DNA of 64,000 bases from Stutzerimonas sp. S1 (GTDB lineage: Bacteria > Pseudomonadota > Gammaproteobacteria > Pseudomonadales > Pseudomonadaceae): assembly GCF_025966695.1 (NCBI RefSeq), contig NZ_JAOEIY010000002.1, positions 528,298 through 592,297 of the forward strand, in the 5' to 3' direction. Under the pieces are notes generated by a model, which was not told the DNA's origin, searched no databases, and saw nothing but the letters and a program-made list of their open reading frames with translations. Positions 1 to 11,908 of the stretch are shown piece after piece. Each line of letters starts with the position of its first letter. The stretch's first letter is position 1. The position numbers and the translations under genes were made by a program.

Positions 1-443
1 GACTCTCGATCTACGACGCCGCCATGCGCTACCAGGCCGAGGGCGTGCCGCTGGTAGTGATTGCCGGCAAGGAATACGGCACGGGCTCCAGCCGCGACTG
101 GGCTGCCAAGGGCACCAACCTGCTAGGGGTGAAGGCGGTGATTGCCGAAAGCTTTGAGCGTATCCACCGTTCGAACCTGATCGGCATGGGGGTACTGGCG
201 TTGCAGTTCGTCGGCGAGCAAACGCGCCAATCGCTTGGCCTGGACGGTACGGAGATGCTGTCGATTCGCGGCCTCGACGCGGAAATCAAGCCGCATCAGC
301 TGCTGACCGTAGACGTGGAACGGGTCGATGGCTCGCGCGACTCATTCCAGGTGCTATGTCGCATCGATACCCTCAATGAAGTGCAGTACTTCAAGGCCGG
401 CGGCATCCTGCATTACGTGCTGCGCCAGCTGATCCAACGCTGA
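1..443 (+). CDS. acnA: Aconitate hydratase A, C-terminal part (5' end outside window)
   Basis: The visible 146 residues are the C-terminal swivel domain of an AcnA/IRP-type aconitase, which converts citrate to isocitrate in the TCA cycle. The motif [16 protein letters not shown] and the following [13 protein letters not shown] are hallmark substrate-binding stretches of this domain. Family members are near 890 residues, so about five sixths of the gene lies upstream of the window. The stop is TGA at 441-443. The next gene is aer, the same order as acnA-aer in P. aeruginosa. Nothing suggests damage. Confidence 0.95.
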   Translation, partial: LSIYDAAMRYQAEGVPLVVIAGKEYGTGSSRDWAAKGTNLLGVKAVIAESFERIHRSNLIGMGVLALQFVGEQTRQSLGLDGTEMLSIRGLDAEIKPHQLLTVDVERVDGSRDSFQVLCRIDTLNEVQYFKAGGILHYVLRQLIQR

Positions 444-460
444 GCGCTCATAAAAAAACA

Positions 461-482
461 CCGGGGTGATCCCTCACCCCGG
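461..482. terminator. Hairpin after acnA
   Basis: A perfect 9-bp stem, CCGGGGTGA / TCACCCCGG with a 4-nt loop, begins 18 bases after the acnA stop. The A-tract (452-458) is on the left, so the classical U-tract exists only for minus-strand transcripts. For acnA it is a terminal hairpin without a strong U-run. Confidence 0.6.
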
Positions 483-718
483 CGTCTGCCATCCCTGACC
501 TTTTGCCAATTGCTACCCTGCCCAGTATCCGGCCATATTTTTCCTGCGGCCAATTCCACATCCATGAGCTTATTGTCCGGTCCATACACCGAGCACGGTG
601 CGTGGCGTGGACCTGCTGATGAAGGTATGCCAAATAGGATTGCAGGAATATTAATGCCCGGTGATCGCAGGTCGCCTGTAAGGATCCTGCGAAAACTGAT
701 CAGCGGTCAGTTTTGCGC

Positions 719-745
719 TCAAGAATGCGCTTTCCCCGCCGATGG
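719..745 (+). promoter_or_regulatory. Putative FliA (sigma-28) promoter of the aer gene
   Basis: TCAAG at 719-723, exactly 14 bases, then GCCGATGG at 738-745. This matches the flagellar sigma factor consensus (TAAAG or TCAAG, N14, GCCGATAA) in spacing and in the first six bases of the -10 element. It lies 82 bp upstream of the preferred aer start and fits a chemotaxis receptor co-regulated with the flagellum. The rest of the 383-bp gap after acnA shows no gene. Confidence 0.55.
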
Positions 746-826
746 ATTGATTCGCCTGACACCAAAAAAAATGACAATGATCAGGTGCGCTTTTCTTTTT
801 TTGATTACCTGCCAGGCGTGATTTCG

Positions 827-2395
827 ATGCGTAACAACCAGCCCGTAACCCAGCGTGAGTACGCCTTCCCTGACCAGCAGCGACTGGTTTCGACCACCGA
901 CCTGAAAGGTCAGATCACCTACTGCAACGACATCTTTGCCGAAGTCAGCGGCTTCCTGCGTGAAGAGCTGATCCGCGCACCACACAACCTGATTCGCCAC
1001 CCGGACGTACCGCCCGCGGTGTTCGCGCACATGTGGACCACCCTCAAACTGGGCAAGCCCTGGATGGGGATCGTCAAGAATCGCCGTAAGAACGGCGATC
1101 ATTATTGGGTCAACGCCTACGTAACGCCGGTGGTAGACAATCAGCGCAATGTCATTGGCTATGAATCGGTACGCACCAAACCGACTCGCGAGCAGATTCA
1201 ACGTGCCGAGGCGCTCTACGCGCGGATCAATGCAGGCAAAAGCGGCGTACCGCGGCGGGATCGCTGGTTGCCGGTACTGACCAAATGGTTGCCGTTCATT
1301 CTCGTCAGCCAGATCGGCTTCATGATCGGCGCCTGGCTCGACCATTCCCTCGGTTTCGCGCTGGCCGCGCTGCTCTCCGTGCCGTTGGGCCTCGCCGGGT
1401 TGTACTGGCAACAGCGGGGCCTGAAACGACTGCTGCAGCTGGCTGAACAGGCCACTAGCGACCCACTGATCGCACAGATGTACACCGACAGTCGCGGCGT
1501 CGAAGCCCAGCTGGAAATGGCGATGTTGAGTCAGCAGGCGCACCTGAAGACTTGCCTGACCCGCCTGCAGGACAGCGCCGTGCAGCTGCAGGAGCAGGCG
1601 AAGAAGGCCGACGCCCTGGCCCACAACTGTTCGAACGGCCTGGAGCAGCAACACCACGAAACCGAGCAGGTAGCGACCGCCATCAACGAGATGGCCGCAA
1701 CCACGCAGGAAGTTGCCAGCAACGTCGCGCTCGCAGCCGAGGCTACTCAGCAGGCCAGTCGGCTCACCGTGCATGGCCGGGATGTCACCGCGGAGACGCG
1801 CAAGGCCATCCAGCAACTTGCCGAATCGGTGTCGCGCACCGGCGAGGCGGTCAACCAGCTTGCCCGCGACAGTGACGAGATTGGCAGCGTGGTCGACGTG
1901 ATCAAGAGCATCGCCGACCAGACCAACCTGCTGGCGCTCAACGCCGCCATCGAGGCCGCTCGGGCCGGCGATAGCGGACGCGGATTTGCTGTCGTCGCCG
2001 ATGAAGTCCGTCAACTGGCCCAGCGCACGACAGAGGCCACCGGCGAGATTCATCAGCTGATCGAAAAGCTCCAGCAACAGGCACGCCACGCTGTGGGCAC
2101 AACCGAGGAGGGTCGGACCCAGGCAAGCCGAGGTGTCGAGCAAGTCCTGCAGGCGGATCAGGCGCTGAGCGGCATCAGCGAGGCTATGAGCAATATCATC
2201 GACATGACGACGCAAATTGCCTCGGCGACCGAACAGCAAAGCGCCGTCGCAGAGGAGATCAGCCAGAACGTCAGCACCATCGCACGCCTGGCCGATCAAA
2301 CTTCGGGCGAAGCGCGCAGCTCAGCGCTACTCAGCGAAGATCTGTCCGCCACCGCCGAAGGTCAGTACTCGCTGGTCGAGCGCTTTAACCGCTAG
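827..2395 (+). CDS. aer: Aer-type aerotaxis receptor (PAS + methyl-accepting signalling domain)
   Basis: A 522-residue energy-taxis receptor. Residues about 5-120 form a PAS domain that in Aer proteins binds FAD and senses redox state (FSEVSG-like FAEVSGF, then RHPDVP and [17 protein letters not shown]). A hydrophobic hairpin near 150-185 anchors it in the membrane. The C-terminal half carries the MCP hairpin tip [20 protein letters not shown] that contacts CheA/CheW. I chose ATG 827 because the protein then begins [15 protein letters not shown], typical of Aer, and matches the usual length near 520. Upstream in-frame codons would extend it by 38 residues and would overlap the FliA-like promoter. 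The neighbouring cbb3 oxidase genes fit a role in oxygen-guided swimming. Confidence 0.9.
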   Translation: MRNNQPVTQREYAFPDQQRLVSTTDLKGQITYCNDIFAEVSGFLREELIRAPHNLIRHPDVPPAVFAHMWTTLKLGKPWMGIVKNRRKNGDHYWVNAYVTPVVDNQRNVIGYESVRTKPTREQIQRAEALYARINAGKSGVPRRDRWLPVLTKWLPFILVSQIGFMIGAWLDHSLGFALAALLSVPLGLAGLYWQQRGLKRLLQLAEQATSDPLIAQMYTDSRGVEAQLEMAMLSQQAHLKTCLTRLQDSAVQLQEQAKKADALAHNCSNGLEQQHHETEQVATAINEMAATTQEVASNVALAAEATQQASRLTVHGRDVTAETRKAIQQLAESVSRTGEAVNQLARDSDEIGSVVDVIKSIADQTNLLALNAAIEAARAGDSGRGFAVVADEVRQLAQRTTEATGEIHQLIEKLQQQARHAVGTTEEGRTQASRGVEQVLQADQALSGISEAMSNIIDMTTQIASATEQQSAVAEEISQNVSTIARLADQTSGEARSSALLSEDLSATAEGQYSLVERFNR

Positions 2396-2473
2396 TTCGA
2401 CCGAATGCACGAATGGTCTGAGCGGAAGCAAGGCAATCGCCGCTTCCGCTCAACTGCGTGTGTGCGGCTTGCG

Positions 2474-3178
2474 TCAATCTGCTGATTGCATTTTGCCAAG
2501 CGTACCTAGAAAGGCAGCAATCGCATCCGCCGCATTGTCCAGATGCTGTTCGTGGGTCAACCCCGAACGTTTCAACGGCTCCAGGTCATGATCGGCAGCC
2601 GCCAGCCAGTGCAGCCGAATGGTCGGAGAAAGCTGGTAGCCGGCAACTGTCGAGCGGTTACCCAGTGCATCGCGTTCACCCTGCACGATCAGCGTCGGCG
2701 TACGCAGTTCCGCCAGATGCGCCACCCGTGGTTTGTCTAGCTTGCCAGCAGGATGAAACGGATAGCCCAGGCAGATCAGAGCATCGGCCGCCAGTTCATC
2801 CGCCAGCAAGCTGGCCATTCGGCCGCCCATCGACTTGCCGCCAACGGCCAGCACCCCTGTGGCCTGCTGTCGCACCAAGGCGTACTGTTCACGCCATTTT
2901 CGCAACAGCTGATCCTGCCGATCAGGTGGTCGCTTGCGCCCTGTTGCACGCCGCTCGGCCATGTAGTCGAACTCGAACCGATACACGGCAATCCCGCGTG
3001 CCGCGAGGCGTTCAGCCATTGACTGCATGAACGGACTGTCCATCGGCGCGCCTGCCCCATGCGCCAGGATCAACGTGGCGAACGCCGCGCCGCGCGGCAT
3101 CGTCCAAGCGTCGGAATGCCCATACCCACCCTGTGTGTATTGATCCGGGTCAATACCGGCAAATTGCCCTTTACCCAT
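2474..3178 (-). CDS. Small alpha/beta-hydrolase family protein
   Basis: A 234-residue hydrolase of the KANL3/Tex30-like alpha/beta family. Seen are an oxyanion-type stretch [16 protein letters not shown], the nucleophile elbow [12 protein letters not shown], and a late AAADHDL histidine. There is no signal peptide, so it is probably cytoplasmic. Start 3178 is preferred because GGAGG lies just upstream, while an upstream start (3247) would run into ccoN. The substrate is unknown. The gene is divergent from ccoN with only 61 bp between them, and its first codons contain the Anr box assigned to the cco operon. Confidence 0.8.
   Translation of the reverse strand: MGKGQFAGIDPDQYTQGGYGHSDAWTMPRGAAFATLILAHGAGAPMDSPFMQSMAERLAARGIAVYRFEFDYMAERRATGRKRPPDRQDQLLRKWREQYALVRQQATGVLAVGGKSMGGRMASLLADELAADALICLGYPFHPAGKLDKPRVAHLAELRTPTLIVQGERDALGNRSTVAGYQLSPTIRLHWLAAADHDLEPLKRSGLTHEQHLDNAADAIAAFLGTLGKMQSAD
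3140..3153 (+). promoter_or_regulatory. Anr/FNR box for the first cco operon, inside the divergent hydrolase gene
   Basis: TTGAT-CCGG-GTCAA matches the Anr/FNR consensus TTGAT-N4-ATCAA with one mismatch. Its centre is about 94 bp before the ccoN start. If Anr acts as a class II activator (centre at -41.5), transcription would start near 3188 with a leader of about 50 nt. It sits within codons near residues 9-13 of the hydrolase on the other strand, because the intergenic gap is too short to hold a full promoter. Confidence 0.7.
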
Positions 3179-3239
3179 CCTTGCCTCCGCTTTCCTAGGA
3201 AAGAAAAACTGCTCATTACCCGTGGATGGAAGCCCATAC

Positions 3240-4664
3240 ATGAACACAGCAACCAGTACCGCCTACCATTACAAGGTGGTCCGCCAATTCGCCATCATGA
3301 CGGTGGTGTGGGGAATCGTCGGGATGGGGCTCGGCGTTTTCATCGCAGCACAGTTGGCCTGGCCATTCTTGAACTTCGACCTCCCGTGGACCAGCTTCGG
3401 TCGTCTACGTCCATTGCACACCAACGCGGTGATCTTCGCCTTCGGTGGCTGCGCATTGTTCGCGACGTCCTACTACTCGGTCCAGCGCACCTGCCAAACC
3501 ACGCTGTTCGCGCCCAAGCTGGCTGCGTTCACCTTCTGGGGTTGGCAGCTGGTCATCCTGCTCGCCGCAATCTCTCTGCCGCTGGGCTTCACCAGCTCCA
3601 AGGAGTACGCGGAACTGGAGTGGCCGATCGACCTGCTGATCACCATCGTGTGGGTTGCCTACGCGATCGTGTTCTTCGGCACGCTGGCTACGCGCAAGGT
3701 CAAGCACATCTATGTCGGCAACTGGTTCTTCGGCGCCTTCATTCTGACCGTTGCGATCCTGCACATCGTCAACAACCTGGAAATCCCGGTTACCGCGATG
3801 AAGTCCTATTCGCTGTATGCCGGCGCTACCGATGCGATGGTGCAGTGGTGGTACGGTCACAACGCCGTGGGCTTCTTCCTGACCGCTGGCTTCCTGGGGA
3901 TCATGTATTACTTCGTGCCCAAGCAGGCCGAGCGTCCGGTGTACTCCTATCGCCTGTCCATTGTGCACTTCTGGGCACTGATCACCGTGTACATCTGGGC
4001 CGGTCCGCACCACCTGCACTACACCGCGCTGCCGGACTGGGCACAGAGCCTGGGCATGGTGATGTCGCTGATCCTGCTGGCGCCGAGCTGGGGCGGCATG
4101 ATCAACGGCATGATGACCCTCTCGGGCGCCTGGCACAAACTGCGTAGCGACCCGATCCTGCGCTTCCTGGTGGTCTCGCTGGCGTTCTACGGCATGTCGA
4201 CCTTCGAAGGTCCGATGATGGCGATCAAAACCGTCAACGCCCTCTCCCACTACACCGACTGGACCATCGGCCACGTACACGCCGGCGCCCTCGGCTGGGT
4301 GGCAATGGTGTCGATCGGCGCTCTGTACCACCTGATCCCGAAAGTGTTCGGTCGCGAGCAAATGCACAGCATCGGCCTGATCAACACCCACTTCTGGCTG
4401 GCCACCATCGGCACCGTGCTCTACATCGCCTCGATGTGGGTCAACGGTATCGCCCAAGGCCTGATGTGGCGTGCGATCAACGAAGACGGCACGCTGACCT
4501 ACTCCTTCGTCGAAGCACTGGAAGCCAGTCATCCCGGCTTCGTAGTCCGCATGATCGGTGGTGCGATCTTCTTCACCGGCATGCTGGTGATGGCCTACAA
4601 CACCTGGCGCACCGTGCGTGCCGCCAAGCCGGCCGAATATGACGCTGCTGCGCAGATCGCTTGA
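3240..4664 (+). CDS. ccoN: cbb3-type cytochrome c oxidase catalytic subunit CcoN (first operon)
   Basis: A 474-residue, 12-helix haem-copper oxidase subunit holding low-spin haem b and the haem b3-CuB centre that reduces O2 in the inner membrane. Conserved histidine stretches are visible: [39 protein letters not shown] and [14 protein letters not shown]. The start [16 protein letters not shown] agrees with Pseudomonas CcoN and with the second copy here. It opens the operon ccoNOP, with ccoO 13 bp downstream. In P. stutzeri literature the copy without ccoQ is called cbb3-1, while P. aeruginosa numbering differs. Confidence 0.97.
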   Translation: MNTATSTAYHYKVVRQFAIMTVVWGIVGMGLGVFIAAQLAWPFLNFDLPWTSFGRLRPLHTNAVIFAFGGCALFATSYYSVQRTCQTTLFAPKLAAFTFWGWQLVILLAAISLPLGFTSSKEYAELEWPIDLLITIVWVAYAIVFFGTLATRKVKHIYVGNWFFGAFILTVAILHIVNNLEIPVTAMKSYSLYAGATDAMVQWWYGHNAVGFFLTAGFLGIMYYFVPKQAERPVYSYRLSIVHFWALITVYIWAGPHHLHYTALPDWAQSLGMVMSLILLAPSWGGMINGMMTLSGAWHKLRSDPILRFLVVSLAFYGMSTFEGPMMAIKTVNALSHYTDWTIGHVHAGALGWVAMVSIGALYHLIPKVFGREQMHSIGLINTHFWLATIGTVLYIASMWVNGIAQGLMWRAINEDGTLTYSFVEALEASHPGFVVRMIGGAIFFTGMLVMAYNTWRTVRAAKPAEYDAAAQIA

Positions 4665-4677
4665 GGAGCCGACTTAA

Positions 4678-5289
<612 letters not shown>

Positions 5290-5386
5290 GCCTTCACCAG
5301 GCCTAAGAACGACAGGCTGCAGGGGCAGCCGTCAGGGACTTCAATCGCGGACAGTCAGAGTGGCTCGGGCTGTCCAGGAGTAGCAC

Positions 5387-6322
5387 ATGAGCACTTTCTG
5401 GAGTGGATACATCGCCCTGCTGACGCTGGGCACCATCGTCGCTCTGTTCTGGCTGATCTTCGCCACCCGCAAGGGTGAGTCGGCCGGCACCACGGACAAG
5501 ACGATGGGACATGCCTTCGATGGCATCGAGGAATACGACAACCCGCTGCCCAAATGGTGGTTCATGCTGTTCATCGGCACACTGCTGTTCGGCATTCTCT
5601 ACCTGCTCCTCTACCCAGGTCTGGGTAGCTGGAAAGGCGTTCTGCCGGGTTACGAGGGCGGTTGGACCCAGGAAAAGGAATGGCAGCGCGAAATGGATCA
5701 GGCAGACCAGAAGTACGGCCCGATTTTCGCCAAGTACGCTTCCATGCCAGTCGAGCAGGTTGCACAGGATGAGCAGGCGCTGAAAATGGGTAGCCGTTTG
5801 TTCGCCAACTACTGCGCTATCTGCCACGGCTCCGACGCCAAGGGTTCGATGGGGTTCCCCAACCTGGCCGACCATGAATGGCGCTGGGGCGGTGAGCCTG
5901 ACACCATCAAGGCCTCGATTCTCAACGGTCGCATCGGTGCGATGCCGGCGTGGGGTCAGGTCATCGGTGAAGAAGGCGTGAAAAACGTGGCTGCCTATGT
6001 GCGCGCGGATCTTGCCGGTCTGCCGCTGCCTGAAGGTACCGAGGCCGACCTCGCCGCTGGCAAGGCGATCTTTGCCCAGAACTGCGTGGCCTGCCACGGC
6101 CAGGGAGGCGAAGGCATGGCTGTGCTGGGCGCGCCCAAGCTGACCAACGCATCCGGCTGGATCTACGGCTCGAGCCTGGCTCAACTGCAGCAAACCATTC
6201 GCCATGGTCGCAATGGCCAGATGCCGGCTCAGGAGCAATACCTCGGCAACGACAAGGTGCACCTGCTGGCCGCATACGTTTACAGCCTGTCACAAAAACC
6301 GGAACAACTTGCCAAACAGTAA
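5387..6322 (+). CDS. ccoP: cbb3 oxidase dihaem cytochrome c subunit CcoP (first operon)
   Basis: A 311-residue dihaem subunit that accepts electrons from soluble cytochromes. Two N-terminal membrane segments (about 8-28 and 55-77) precede two cytochrome c domains with haem sites CAICH near residue 143 and CVACH near residue 233. The [14 protein letters not shown] motif is typical of CcoP. The 97-bp gap after ccoO holds no ccoQ reading frame, unlike the second operon, where ccoQ fills this place. Confidence 0.97.
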   Translation: MSTFWSGYIALLTLGTIVALFWLIFATRKGESAGTTDKTMGHAFDGIEEYDNPLPKWWFMLFIGTLLFGILYLLLYPGLGSWKGVLPGYEGGWTQEKEWQREMDQADQKYGPIFAKYASMPVEQVAQDEQALKMGSRLFANYCAICHGSDAKGSMGFPNLADHEWRWGGEPDTIKASILNGRIGAMPAWGQVIGEEGVKNVAAYVRADLAGLPLPEGTEADLAAGKAIFAQNCVACHGQGGEGMAVLGAPKLTNASGWIYGSSLAQLQQTIRHGRNGQMPAQEQYLGNDKVHLLAAYVYSLSQKPEQLAKQ

Positions 6323-6329
6323 GTCACCG

Positions 6330-6353
6330 AGGGCGGTACACTCGTGCCGCCCT
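6330..6353 (+). terminator. Hairpin after the first cco operon
   Basis: The stem AGGGCGG / CCGCCCT with a 10-nt loop starts 8 bases after the ccoP stop. It is followed by TTAACACCTTG, a weak U-run at best. It probably ends or attenuates the first cco transcript before the second operon. Confidence 0.5.
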
Positions 6354-8101
<1,748 letters not shown>

Positions 8102-8115
8102 GGAACCGAACCTAA

Positions 8116-8727
<612 letters not shown>

Positions 8728-8730
8728 CGC

Positions 8731-8919
8731 ATGATGGAAATCGGGACTCTTCGTGGCTTGGGCACAATTTTGGTATTCGTCGCCTTCGTTGGCGTGGTGC
8801 TCTGGGCCTACAGCAGCAAACGCAAGAACAGCTTCGACGAAGCCGCCAACCTGCCCTTCGCGGACGACGAGACCGACACCAAGAAGCGTGATGAAGAAGC
8901 TTCCAGGAGTAAGAAATAA
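8731..8919 (+). CDS. ccoQ: cbb3 oxidase small subunit CcoQ
   Basis: A 62-residue protein (61 if the second ATG at 8734 is used) with one membrane helix near residues 9-28, then a basic patch SSKRKN and an acidic tail. This is the standard CcoQ/FixQ layout. CcoQ stabilises the oxidase complex. It sits 3 bp after ccoO, and its TAA directly abuts the ccoP ATG. No counterpart exists in the first operon. Confidence 0.9.
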   Translation: MMEIGTLRGLGTILVFVAFVGVVLWAYSSKRKNSFDEAANLPFADDETDTKKRDEEASRSKK

Positions 8920-9837
8920 ATGACCTCGTTTTGGAGTTGGTACATCACCCTGCTGAGCCTCGGCACCATTGCCGCATTGGTCTGGCTACTGTTGGCCACT
9001 CGCAAGGGACAGCGTGCTGACAGCACCGAAGAAACCGTTGGCCATTCTTATGACGGTATCGAGGAATACGACAACCCGCTGCCGCGCTGGTGGTTCATGC
9101 TGTTCGTCGCCACCGTTATCTTCGCGCTCGGCTACCTCGTCCTCTACCCTGGCCTGGGTAACTGGAAAGGCGTCCTGCCCGGCTACGAAGGCGGCTGGAC
9201 TCAGGTGAAGGAATGGCAGCGCGAGATGGACAGGGCCAGCGAGCAATACGGCCCACTGTATGCCAAATACGCCGCTATGCCGGTGGAGGAAGTGGCCAAG
9301 GATCCCCAGGCGCTGAAGATGGGCGGTCGCCTGTTCGCCTCCAACTGCTCGGTTTGCCACGGTTCCGACGCCAAAGGCGCCTATGGCTTCCCGAACCTGA
9401 CCGACCACGACTGGCTGTACGGTGGTGAACCCGACACCATCAAGACCACCATCCTGAATGGCCGCCAGGCTGCCATGCCGGCATGGAAGGACGTGATCGG
9501 TGAAGAAGGTATCCGCAACGTGGCTGGCTATGTCCGCAGCCTGAGCGGCCGAGATACCCCAGAGGGTATTAGCGTCGACGTTGAGCAGGGTCAAAAAATC
9601 TATGCCACCAATTGCGTAGTCTGTCATGGACCTGATGCCAAGGGCATCGCTGCCATGGGTGCGCCGAACCTGACCGACAACATCTGGCTGTACGGTTCCA
9701 GTTTCGCCCAGATCCAGCAGACCCTTCGCTATGGTCGTAACGGCCGCATGCCGGCTCAGGAAGCTATCCTTGGCAACGACAAGGTGCACTTGCTGGCCGC
9801 CTATGTTTACAGCCTGTCGCAGCAGCCGGAGAAGTGA
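8920..9837 (+). CDS. ccoP: cbb3 oxidase dihaem subunit CcoP (second operon)
   Basis: A 305-residue dihaem cytochrome. Two membrane segments near the N-terminus are followed by haem c sites CSVCH (near residue 144) and CVVCH (near residue 233). Similarity to the first CcoP is clear across the whole length but less than for CcoN and CcoO, so this gene has mostly escaped homogenisation. Confidence 0.97.
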   Translation: MTSFWSWYITLLSLGTIAALVWLLLATRKGQRADSTEETVGHSYDGIEEYDNPLPRWWFMLFVATVIFALGYLVLYPGLGNWKGVLPGYEGGWTQVKEWQREMDRASEQYGPLYAKYAAMPVEEVAKDPQALKMGGRLFASNCSVCHGSDAKGAYGFPNLTDHDWLYGGEPDTIKTTILNGRQAAMPAWKDVIGEEGIRNVAGYVRSLSGRDTPEGISVDVEQGQKIYATNCVVCHGPDAKGIAAMGAPNLTDNIWLYGSSFAQIQQTLRYGRNGRMPAQEAILGNDKVHLLAAYVYSLSQQPEK

Positions 9838-9843
9838 TTTAGC

Positions 9844-9880
9844 CGGGGTCGGGAGCGACCACCTGTCGCACCTGACCCCG
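9844..9880 (+). terminator. Compound hairpin after the second cco operon
   Basis: The outer stem CGGGGTC / GACCCCG (9844-9850 with 9874-9880) encloses an inner GCGAC / GTCGC stem. It lies 6 bp after the ccoP stop. There is no U-tract, so it is either a weak terminator or a 3' stabilising structure. Confidence 0.45.
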
Positions 9881-9975
9881 ATTCTCCGGGCGTACCATTC
9901 GCAGCTGGACAGAAAAACGATCCCGACTGGCATGCATCGGCCGGGACACCCACCTTCCGCCGTGGTACGCACTTG

Positions 9976-11388
9976 ATGACTGAGCAGATCCCCGTTCGCG
10001 ATGTAACCCCCCCGGCCAAGGTCGAAGCGTCTGCTGACCTTTATGCCGCCCGTGAAAAAATCTATACCCGAGCCTTCAGTGGGTTGTTCCGCAACCTGCG
10101 ACGCGTCGGCGGCGCAGCGCTGTTCATCCTCTTTTTCGGAACCGTCTGGCTCAACTGGAATGGCCGTCAGGCTGTCTGGTGGGACTTGCCGGAACGCAAA
10201 TTCCACGTTTTCGGGGCGACGTTCTGGCCCCAGGATTTCATGCTGTTGTCGTGGCTGTTGATCATCTGCGCCTTCGGCCTCTTCTTCATCACCGTGTTCG
10301 CCGGGCGCGTCTGGTGCGGCTACACCTGCCCTCAGAGCGTGTTCACCTGGGTCTTCATGTGGGCGGAAAAGATCACCGAAGGTGATCGCAACCAGCGCAT
10401 GAAGCTGGATAAGGCGCCGATGAGCGCCAACAAGTTCTTCCGCAAGCTTGCCAAGCATGCGATCTGGATCGCTGTCGGCGTTCTGGTGGCCATCACCTTT
10501 GTCGGCTATTTCACCCCGATCCGTCAGCTGGTGCCCGACCTGCTCAGCCTCAACGTCAATGGCTGGGCGGCGTTCTGGATTGGCTTCTTCACATTGGCCA
10601 CCTACGGCAGCGCCGGCTATCTGCGCGAGCAGGTATGCATCTACATGTGTCCTTATGCGCGCTTCCAGAGCGTGATGTTCGACAAGGACACGCTGATCGT
10701 CTCCTACGATCCACGCCGCGGCGAGAAGCGTGGCCCGCGCAAGAAAGACGCTGACTACAAAGCCATGGGGCTTGGTGACTGCATCGACTGCACCATGTGT
10801 GTGCAGGTATGCCCGACCGGCATCGACATCCGCGATGGCCTGCAGATCGAATGCATCGGTTGTGCCGCCTGTATCGATGCCTGCGACGCCATCATGGACA
10901 AAATGAACTACCCACGCGGCCTGATCAGCTACACCACCGAGCACAATCTGTCGGGACAGAAGACTCATCTGCTGCGCCCCCGTCTGATCGGGTATGCCGT
11001 CGCGCTGAGCGTGATGATGAGCCTGTTCGCTTATGCAGTGTACGATCGCCCGCTGGTGAAGCTGGATGTACTCAAGGATCGCGTGCTGTACCGCGAGAAT
11101 GAGCTGGGCCACATCGAGAACGTCTACACCCTCAAGGTGATGAACAAGGCCCAACAAGCCCAGACCTTCATCATCGAGGCTTCCGGCCTGGATGGTCTGA
11201 GCTACTCCGGCCGTAGCGAGATCCAAGCAAAAGCCGGTGAGCTGGTTACCGTTCCTGTCGAGCTATCGATTGCACCGGAGAAGTTGCCGTCCAGCACCAA
11301 CGAAATCGTTTTCCACGTCAAATCGGTGGATGACGAATCGATCAACGATGAAGCCGATAGCCGCTTTATCGGCCCAAGCATCCGTTAA
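9976..11388 (+). CDS. ccoG: CcoG, polyferredoxin-type cbb3 oxidase assembly protein
   Basis: A 470-residue inner-membrane iron-sulfur protein of the CcoG/FixG/RdxA family, which reduces Cu(II) to Cu(I) for cbb3 oxidase assembly. It has several membrane helices and the conserved CGYTCPQSVFTWVF (near residue 115) and CIYMCPYARFQ (near 220). Two 4Fe-4S motifs, CIDCTMCVQVCPTG and CIGCAACIDACDA, follow near 268-302, then a periplasmic immunoglobulin-like tail. ATG 9976 is preferred over the preceding TTG. It heads ccoGHIS. Confidence 0.95.
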   Translation: MTEQIPVRDVTPPAKVEASADLYAAREKIYTRAFSGLFRNLRRVGGAALFILFFGTVWLNWNGRQAVWWDLPERKFHVFGATFWPQDFMLLSWLLIICAFGLFFITVFAGRVWCGYTCPQSVFTWVFMWAEKITEGDRNQRMKLDKAPMSANKFFRKLAKHAIWIAVGVLVAITFVGYFTPIRQLVPDLLSLNVNGWAAFWIGFFTLATYGSAGYLREQVCIYMCPYARFQSVMFDKDTLIVSYDPRRGEKRGPRKKDADYKAMGLGDCIDCTMCVQVCPTGIDIRDGLQIECIGCAACIDACDAIMDKMNYPRGLISYTTEHNLSGQKTHLLRPRLIGYAVALSVMMSLFAYAVYDRPLVKLDVLKDRVLYRENELGHIENVYTLKVMNKAQQAQTFIIEASGLDGLSYSGRSEIQAKAGELVTVPVELSIAPEKLPSSTNEIVFHVKSVDDESINDEADSRFIGPSIR

Positions 11389-11400
11389 ACAAGGTTTTGC

Positions 11401-11901
11401 ATGCGCTCCAATAACGAACAGACACGTTGGTACACCCAGTTCTGGGCCTGGTTCGTCATCGGCATTCTGCTGATGGCGGTGATCCTCGGCGTTTCGCTGC
11501 TGACCATCGCCATCCGAAACGCCGACACGCTTGTCGCCGACAACTACTACGACGCCGGCAAAGGCATCAACCAGTCCCTGGAACGGGAGAAACTGGCTGA
11601 ACGTTTGGAAATGCGTGCAACACTGGTGCTGAATGAGCAACGCGGGCTGGCGGAAATCCAGCTCAGCGGTGCAAGCCGGCCGCAACAACTGGTGCTGAAC
11701 CTGCTGTCACCGACCCAACCGGAGCGCGATCGCCGTATCATCCTGCAACCGCAGGGCGATGGCTTCTATCAGGGTCAGATGCAGGAATCCGTAAGCGGTC
11801 GGCGCTTCATCGAGCTGCTCGGCCGTGAAGGTGAGCAGGATTGGCGCCTGTACGTCGAGAAGTCCATCGAGCCCGGCCGCCCGCTGGAATTGATGCCTTG
11901 A
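11401..11901 (+). CDS. ccoH: CcoH/FixH, cbb3 oxidase assembly protein
   Basis: A 166-residue FixH-family protein with one N-terminal membrane helix (about residues 15-37) and a periplasmic domain beginning [19 protein letters not shown], a conserved FixH stretch. CcoH interacts with the oxidase during assembly. It starts 12 bp after ccoG and ends 7 bp before ccoI. Confidence 0.92.
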   Translation: MRSNNEQTRWYTQFWAWFVIGILLMAVILGVSLLTIAIRNADTLVADNYYDAGKGINQSLEREKLAERLEMRATLVLNEQRGLAEIQLSGASRPQQLVLNLLSPTQPERDRRIILQPQGDGFYQGQMQESVSGRRFIELLGREGEQDWRLYVEKSIEPGRPLELMP

Positions 11902-11908
11902 GCCACTG

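Noticed and set aside
719..2299. Long open frame antisense to aer (526 codons)
   Set aside because: It is the mirror of a high-GC gene in codon-biased DNA, with no recognisable family, no ribosome site and the real gene clearly identified on the plus strand.
5290..5386. Hidden ccoQ in the first cco operon
   Set aside because: Three forward frames of the gap contain no CcoQ-like helix or usable start.
8986..11226. 746-codon antisense open frame opposite ccoP and ccoG
   Set aside because: Crosses two well-defined genes and an intergenic hairpin. Composition is that of a shadow frame and nothing in it resembles a protein family.
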